Shown: positions 59,576 to 64,000 of the stretch, piece after piece
How the letters are laid out: every line of letters starts with the position of its first letter
Position numbering within the stretch: position 1 is the stretch's first letter
NCBI GenBank assembly: GCA_021154325.1
Contig: JAJKIR010000133.1
Location: 1 to 64,000, forward strand
Source of the DNA: Gemmatimonas sp.
Lineage (GTDB): Bacteria; Gemmatimonadota; Gemmatimonadetes; Gemmatimonadales; Gemmatimonadaceae
Direction of reading: 5' to 3'
DNA length: 64,000 nt
Made by a program: the position numbers and the translations under genes
Notes under the pieces: model-generated
Databases searched by the model: none
What the model was told of the DNA's origin: nothing
Seen by the model: the letters and a program-made list of their open reading frames with translations, nothing else

Positions 59576-59638
59576 GGGTAGAGGGCAGAGAGTAGAGGGT
59601 GAACTGCTTCAGCCCTCAGCCCTCTACCCTCAACCCTA
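59576..59638. repeat. Heptamer array GGGTAGA with inverted partner
   Basis: GGGTAGA, GGGCAGA, GAGTAGA, GGGTGAA, then CTGCTTC as loop, then AGCCCTC, AGCCCTC, TACCCTC, AACCCTA. Four forward and four inverted 7-nt units follow each other without gaps. The loop region shares GTGAACTGC with the array at 20371. The last unit contains the TAG stop codon of the S9 peptidase. Confidence 0.94.
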
Positions 59639-60778
59639 CGGTCCCGTGGCGACCTTCGGGGCCGGCTTCGACCGATCCTCGTACGGCCGCAGCCACCATT
59701 CCAGAAAGACCCATGTCCGATTCCACGAGTCGACCTGCTCCGGCGAGTCGACGCGCTCGAGCGTCTTGGGGTCGACCCGGCGGCTGAATGCGTGGCCAAC
59801 CGATGAGCCCCACGGCGCGGGATCCACATAAATCTTCGTCTCCGCCAGCTCGGGCTTGAGCGCGCGCAGCTTCCACACGAGCTGCTGATCCTCGACGTAG
59901 TTCACGTCTTCATCGTTCGTCGCCACGTGCACGAGGATCGGTATGTTCAGATCCTCGACGTGATACAGCGGCGACCGCTTGATGTACTCCTCCGGCTTCT
60001 CGAACGGCAATCCGCCGATCGAAGGCTGGGTCGCATAGCTGCGCTGATAGCCCGGCCCCTTGTACGAGAGTCGGAAGACGAGGTTCGTCACCGGCACGAT
60101 CGCGGCCGCCGCCTTGAACGGCGTCTCCTTCCGCATCGCGAGATGAGCAGTTATGAAACCACCGTGGCTCCAGCCCATGATGCCGATACGGTCCGGATCG
60201 ACGTACGGCAGCGTGTGGAGATAGTCGACGGCCGTGAGCACGTCGTCCAGCTCCTTGCCACCGTAATCGATCGCGTTGTAGTGCGCCGCGCCGTGACCCG
60301 TGCTGCCGCGGTAGTCCGGCGTGATGACCACATACCCGCGCTGTACGGCTTCCTTCACGAAGGGCAGCATCAGCTCGTTCCAGTCACCGTGCACACCGCC
60401 ATGCACCCACACCATTGCCGCGTGGCCCTTCGCACCGCGCTTCGTGAGCGGCGCGAACAGGTACGCGGGAATCTCCATCCCGTCGGCGCTGCTCTTGTAC
60501 GTGATCTTCCTGAAGTCGTACGCGCCCGCCGCGCGCGCCGCGAGAATGCTGTCCGTCCGCAGCTTCGCGACGACCTGTCGCGTGAAGTCCGCCTGCGGCT
60601 GGTCCTCAGCGCGATCGCTGACGTACAGCTCCGCGGCACGAGCGGAGTCCATCTTCACGACCTGCCGGGGTCGCTGCGAGCGCTGTCCTTCCGGACGCGC
60701 GCCTTGCTGCGCCGAGAGCGGCGCCGCGATGGTCGCGAGTAGAGCGAGCAGCGGACGAGTGTAGCGAATGAATCCCAT
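59636..60778 (-). CDS. Secreted S9-family (prolyl oligopeptidase-type) peptidase
   Basis: A 380-residue alpha/beta-hydrolase with a signal peptide (MGFIRYTRPLLALLATIAA, cleavage after SAQ). The catalytic triad is visible: Ser204 in GWSHGG, Asp289 in VATNDEDVNYV and His329 in SSVGHAFSRR; the oxyanion region is VWVHGGVHGDW. There is no N-terminal beta-propeller, so it resembles short dipeptidyl-peptidase-like acylaminoacyl peptidases. GGAG precedes the ATG at 60778. It follows SusD on the same strand but after a 13-bp hairpin. Confidence 0.9.
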   Translation of the reverse strand: MGFIRYTRPLLALLATIAAPLSAQQGARPEGQRSQRPRQVVKMDSARAAELYVSDRAEDQPQADFTRQVVAKLRTDSILAARAAGAYDFRKITYKSSADGMEIPAYLFAPLTKRGAKGHAAMVWVHGGVHGDWNELMLPFVKEAVQRGYVVITPDYRGSTGHGAAHYNAIDYGGKELDDVLTAVDYLHTLPYVDPDRIGIMGWSHGGFITAHLAMRKETPFKAAAAIVPVTNLVFRLSYKGPGYQRSYATQPSIGGLPFEKPEEYIKRSPLYHVEDLNIPILVHVATNDEDVNYVEDQQLVWKLRALKPELAETKIYVDPAPWGSSVGHAFSRRVDPKTLERVDSPEQVDSWNRTWVFLEWWLRPYEDRSKPAPKVATGP

Positions 60779-60863
60779 GAGACACTCCACAGTGGGGGCA
60801 CCGATGTGAATAGAAGCGAATGTAAAGGCGTGCCGCCCTACTCGCATACCGTACACCAGCACG

Positions 60864-60900
60864 CGAACGGCCCGGCCCCCACAGGGAGCCGGGCCGTTCG
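60864..60900 (-). terminator. Perfect 13-bp hairpin after SusD
   Basis: CGAACGGCCCGGC and GCCGGGCCGTTCG pair perfectly around an 11-nt loop, 21 bp after the stop codon of the SusD gene at 60921. No U-run follows; it may nevertheless attenuate reading into the S9 peptidase gene. Confidence 0.6.
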
Positions 60901-60920
60901 TCTGCATTACAGCAACAAAC

Positions 60921-62270
60921 CTACGCCTTCGACTGATCGCAGCTCGAGCGCTTGAAGTTGGGGTTTGCTTCCTCTTCCTGCGGGACGGGGAGGTTCACGT
61001 CCGTTCCGTACTTGTCACCCTTGAAGTAATCGCCCGTCGGGAAAACCTGATTCGCCGTGCGTCCATACTGCGTGATGAGACGACGCAGATCGCCAAGGCG
61101 GTGCGCGGTGCCAAACATCCAGAACGCGCGTTCAGCGAACAGCTGGTCTTGCTGTGACGCCGCGTCAGGCGCCGGCGCGAGGGCACCGAGGCCGGCGCCG
61201 CCTCGCAGGTTGTTGAGGATAGCGAGCGTACCGCCCGCGCCCGCATAGTTGCCCGCGCGCAGCGCGGCCTCGGCCTGGATCAATCGCGCTTCGATGCCAT
61301 CGGCGATGACCTCGGGCGCGGCGTAACTGTTGTACTTCACGGGCGCCATGATCTCGGTCGCGCCGTCGAACGCCGAGACGTCGAGATCTTCCGTTGCCGT
61401 TCTCGGATCGTCCGAGCTGACGTAGGCGAGCCCGTTGCCACCTTCCTCGTCGGCCGTCGTGAGCCGCGTGTTGATCCACATCAGCTCGTACATGCCGCTC
61501 TTTGTGCGGTCGTTCGCGGCATCGTGCTCCGTGGTGAAGCGGAAGCTCGTCGGCACCGTGTCGACCGTTGCCGACGCCTGGGCGGGTTGATTCAGATCCA
61601 GCAGAGCGCGCGCCTTCCCGACCAGCGCGGTGTAGCCCATCAGGTTGTTCTTCGCTGCCTTCGCGACCGTGATTGCGGAATCAAACTTCACAATCGCGAG
61701 GTTGAGCAGCTCGGTCGTGCTCCTGGAGGCGCCGTACACCGTGTTGCCGCTCGCGTCGATCACGCTGCCGACGGGAACACCGCTGCAGAAATTCTCCGCG
61801 AGGAAGAGGTAGTCGAAGCCGGCGAAGTTGAGTACGCGCGCAAAGCCCGGATCGGCCGGCTTGAGCTGCGCATACCGCGCGGCGGCGTTGTTCGCGCTCA
61901 CCAGAGACCGCTGGATGTTGCGCATGACCCGCGAGATGATGTCGTTCGTCGGGTTCGCGTCGCGCGCGTCGATCGTGACGTGCGTCGAGAAGAAGTCCGC
62001 GGCGATGAACTCGTCGGTGAACAGTCCGCTCGTCTGGATGATGGCGTCGCTGTTGTCGCCGTTGCTGTATCCGCCGTACGCGACGGAGAAGTCGCCCGAT
62101 GCGCCGGCGAGCAGCGTCGGGAGCGCCGCGGCGCCCTCGACAGCCGTCGGTGGTACGACGTCCGGCGTCGAGACGTCGAGGTTGCACGCGCCGAGCGCGC
62201 CGGCGACGCCGAGCACGCCGGCGGCGACGAGCCGCCGCCGGACGCGCGAGCTTGAGTATGTGCGAATCAT
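60921..62270 (-). CDS. RagB/SusD family outer-membrane lipoprotein
   Basis: A 449-residue SusD homologue with lipobox LGAC (Cys29). Family features include LPTLLAGASGDFSVAYGG, DIISRVMRNIQRSLVSANNA, the KARALLDLNQPAQA helix and FWMFGTAHRLGDLRRLITQY. It is shorter than the first SusD of the window (553 aa), as in the SusD-like group of GC-rich phyla. The ATG at 62270 gives the signal peptide. Together with the SusC-like gene 17 bp upstream it forms the second SusCD transporter. Confidence 0.92.
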   Translation of the reverse strand: MIRTYSSSRVRRRLVAAGVLGVAGALGACNLDVSTPDVVPPTAVEGAAALPTLLAGASGDFSVAYGGYSNGDNSDAIIQTSGLFTDEFIAADFFSTHVTIDARDANPTNDIISRVMRNIQRSLVSANNAAARYAQLKPADPGFARVLNFAGFDYLFLAENFCSGVPVGSVIDASGNTVYGASRSTTELLNLAIVKFDSAITVAKAAKNNLMGYTALVGKARALLDLNQPAQASATVDTVPTSFRFTTEHDAANDRTKSGMYELMWINTRLTTADEEGGNGLAYVSSDDPRTATEDLDVSAFDGATEIMAPVKYNSYAAPEVIADGIEARLIQAEAALRAGNYAGAGGTLAILNNLRGGAGLGALAPAPDAASQQDQLFAERAFWMFGTAHRLGDLRRLITQYGRTANQVFPTGDYFKGDKYGTDVNLPVPQEEEANPNFKRSSCDQSKA

Positions 62271-62287
62271 ATATGGTTGCGGATGCG

Positions 62288-64000
62288 TCAGAAGGTCAGG
62301 TTGAGGCGCGTGATGAAGTACCGCACCTGAGGCTGCGTGAGGAAATCGCCCGAGCCGAGGTTGTCCTGGCCGAGGACATTCACTTCGGGGTCGAGACCGG
62401 AGTACTTGGTCCACGTGCCGAGGTTGCGGCCCGCGAACGTCAGCGACAGCGCACTCGCCCGTGCCATCGACGCATAACGAGTCGGGGCGTTGATCGTGAG
62501 TGACAGCTCACGCCACTTCATGAAGCCCGCGTCCTCGATGTAGCCGCCGAAGAAGTCGCCGTTCGACATGTAGTCTGCGACCGCATTCGCGCGCTCCATC
62601 ACCGGCGCCGTCTTGTCGTTCAGGCCGCGGCAGACGAGCACGAACGGCAAGCAGCGGAACTGCTCGCTGCTGTTGTACAGCTTGTAGCCGCCGCGGTACT
62701 CGAAGAGCGTCGAGAAGCGGAAATACTTGAACAGTGTCAGGTCGCCGAGCAACGAGCCCTGGCGCGACGGCAGTGAGCTGCCCAGATAGCGATACTTGTC
62801 CGGATCGGTGCTGAAGAAAACGTTGTCCGGAGTCACGTCGCCATTCGCATCGACCTTCACACTGTCGACGGTCGTGCCCCAGTAGCCGCCGAGGGGGAAG
62901 CCCGCGACGTTCCGCTGGGAGTAGCCGAAGAGGATCGGTGGCTGGCCACCGAGGTTGGTGACGCGATTGCGGTTGCCGGACCCGGTGAGCGTGAGCCCGA
63001 GCACCGCGTTGTTCATCTGCAGCGGCGTCATGTTGAGCGTGATCTCGAGGCCCTTGTTCGTGACCGAGCCGAGATTCTGGAACTGGCTCGACGGACCGCC
63101 TAACGACTGGGCGAGCGGCACGAGCACGAGGGCGTCGCGCGACCGCTTGTCGTAGTACGTGACGCCGATCGACGCTCGGTCGCGGAAGAAGCCGGCGTCG
63201 AAGCCGACCTCGTACTCGCGCGTGCGCTCCGGCTTGAGGTTGGGGTTCGCGAGGTTGCCGCTCGTCACGCCGGCCTGGCTCGTGGAGTCGAGGCGCGCCG
63301 GCGCCGCCGTGAAGTACGCGATGGCGTCGAGCACGCCGGGCCGGAGCCCCGACTCGCCGTAGGCCGTGCGCAGTCGGAGTTGGTTGAGCGTCGTGCCACC
63401 CTCGGTGACGACGTATGACGCCGACGCCGACGGATAATTGATGTAGCCGAAATTGTGCCCGAAGGCGCTGTTCTTGTCTCCGCGCAACGCCAGTGTTACG
63501 TAGAGCTTCTCGTTCCAGTTGAGCTGCTGCGAGAGGAACCCGCCGACGGTTTTGTTGTCGATCGTCGTCTCGTCGATCGTCTTGTCGCTCACCGTTCCGC
63601 CTAACGACCCGCTGCCGGACGTGAGGGTGCGCCCGAACGCCTCGGTGCCGCGACTCTGTGCCTGCTGATACTGATAGCCGGCCTGTGTCACGCCTTCGAG
63701 CGAGGACAGGATGTGGTACCGACCGGTGAGCGAGTAATTGCTCGTGATGTTGACGATCTGGAACCGGTTCGCCGTGCGGCTGCCGAGGTTGTCGTTCGAG
63801 AAGAAGACCATGTTCGGCGGGATCGTCTGCTCATCGGAGCGGTTCACGACGTCGATGCCCAACGTGGCGTTGCCGGACAGCCACGAGTACGGACGCCACG
63901 CGCCGTTCGCGCCACCGGTAAAGCGGTTGACGAGCTGCCGCGTGTCGATATTGTCGAACTGCTGCGGCGGGACGGGATTGTATCCGTTGTTGCCGTTCGG
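62288..64000 (-). CDS. SusC/RagA family TonB-dependent receptor, C-terminal part (runs off the window)
   Basis: The frame is open to the window edge and encodes at least 570 residues of the C-terminal beta-barrel; the N-terminal signal, regulatory domain and plug lie beyond 64000. Barrel motifs include LRTAYGESGLRPGVLDAIAY, NPNLKPERTREYEVGFDAGF, YDKRSRDALVLVPLAQSLGG and the aromatic terminal strand FITRLNLTF. The apparent start at 63862 is only a TTG within the frame, and the translation continues upstream (NGAWRPYSWLSGNA). Two CGTTAGGC motifs are in this part. Confidence 0.92.
   Translation of the reverse strand, partial: PNGNNGYNPVPPQQFDNIDTRQLVNRFTGGANGAWRPYSWLSGNATLGIDVVNRSDEQTIPPNMVFFSNDNLGSRTANRFQIVNITSNYSLTGRYHILSSLEGVTQAGYQYQQAQSRGTEAFGRTLTSGSGSLGGTVSDKTIDETTIDNKTVGGFLSQQLNWNEKLYVTLALRGDKNSAFGHNFGYINYPSASASYVVTEGGTTLNQLRLRTAYGESGLRPGVLDAIAYFTAAPARLDSTSQAGVTSGNLANPNLKPERTREYEVGFDAGFFRDRASIGVTYYDKRSRDALVLVPLAQSLGGPSSQFQNLGSVTNKGLEITLNMTPLQMNNAVLGLTLTGSGNRNRVTNLGGQPPILFGYSQRNVAGFPLGGYWGTTVDSVKVDANGDVTPDNVFFSTDPDKYRYLGSSLPSRQGSLLGDLTLFKYFRFSTLFEYRGGYKLYNSSEQFRCLPFVLVCRGLNDKTAPVMERANAVADYMSNGDFFGGYIEDAGFMKWRELSLTINAPTRYASMARASALSLTFAGRNLGTWTKYSGLDPEVNVLGQDNLGSGDFLTQPQVRYFITRLNLTF

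Larger units (their letters stand above)
2271..63606. repeat. Dispersed octamer GCCTAACG / CGTTAGGC, about 40 copies
   Basis: Exact copies on the plus strand as GCCTAACG start at 5122, 5576, 6806, 7619, 15796, 16099, 24355, 24652, 28014, 30474, 48350, 49067, 51054, 51831, 54094, 56201, 57449, 57560, 59569, 63098 and 63599. Copies as CGTTAGGC start at 2271, 10727, 17055, 23132, 25394, 26372, 28926, 30962, 32241, 32768, 33937, 35965, 41949, 42909, 45172, 47703, 54265, 54907 and 55535. All but 23132 and 59569 lie in genes. One-base variants are frequent as well. The count was made by eye and may miss copies. Confidence 0.85.

Noticed and set aside
2271-63606. GCCTAACG as a polar replication motif (Chi- or KOPS-like)
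   Set aside because: Both orientations are about equally frequent along the window (21 and 19), with no strand bias.

Overview
The window looks like the chromosome of a GC-rich Gram-negative bacterium, most likely a member of Gemmatimonadota or a close relative. That placement is inferred from the gene content, not from any marker gene. The signs are two SusC/SusD pairs on a very GC-rich background, CRTAC1-type VCBS/ASPIC lipoproteins, a BNR/sortilin-like secreted protein, tandem M16 peptidases, a KdpD-like kinase and many small hypothetical proteins. I saw no rRNA, tRNA, insertion sequence, prophage or CRISPR array.

Layout. 76-2386: NatAB-like ABC exporter. 2611-4209: envelope operon of YqjD-like, YqjE-like and DUF3618 proteins, facing a small stress-type protein (4405). 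4703-9680, minus strand: MFS carrier, KdpD-like kinase, KdpE-like regulator and a secreted protein with a duplicated domain. 9834-11637: DUF3108 lipoprotein and a minimal site-2 protease. 11672-17331: small hypotheticals, MgtE, an unannotated 56-aa gene and an AlaX-type editing protein. 17443-20372: translationally coupled M16 peptidases, one apparently active and one lacking the zinc motif. 20432-29069: Hsp20, MATE exporter, small membrane protein, M20 peptidase, APC permease, ACMSD-like amidohydrolase, ankyrin protein. 29543-32530: small protein, class III aminotransferase, DmpA-type P1 peptidase.

32576-47358 is a large minus-strand uptake locus: SusC, SusD, two very large VCBS/ASPIC lipoproteins and a secreted six-hairpin-glycosidase-like protein, with a free-standing TonB-plug lipoprotein on the opposite strand. 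47705-51938 is a complete sugar-type ABC importer (ATPase, two permeases, binding protein). 52060-60778 holds a PAP2 phosphatase, a small coiled-coil membrane protein, the BNR protein, a DJ-1/PfpI protein, a VWA protein with a plug-like segment and an S9 peptidase. A second SusC/SusD pair runs off the right edge. Together the genes suggest a scavenger that takes up polymers or peptides through SusCD, cleaves them with secreted and periplasmic peptidases and exports unwanted compounds.

Two sequence-level patterns stand out. (1) Many spacers are filled with short tandem units (7, 14, 11 or 18 nt, most often 7) followed by the same unit inverted. The unit differs from spacer to spacer, and the arrays often contain the stop codon of the adjoining gene or abut a start codon. 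(2) The octamer GCCTAACG (or CGTTAGGC) occurs about 40 times in 64 kb, on both strands and in both coding orientations, where a composition-based estimate gives 2-3. These two are the best candidates for something undescribed. Start codons were moved from the longest reading frame wherever a Shine-Dalgarno sequence, signal peptide or family N-terminus favoured another start.
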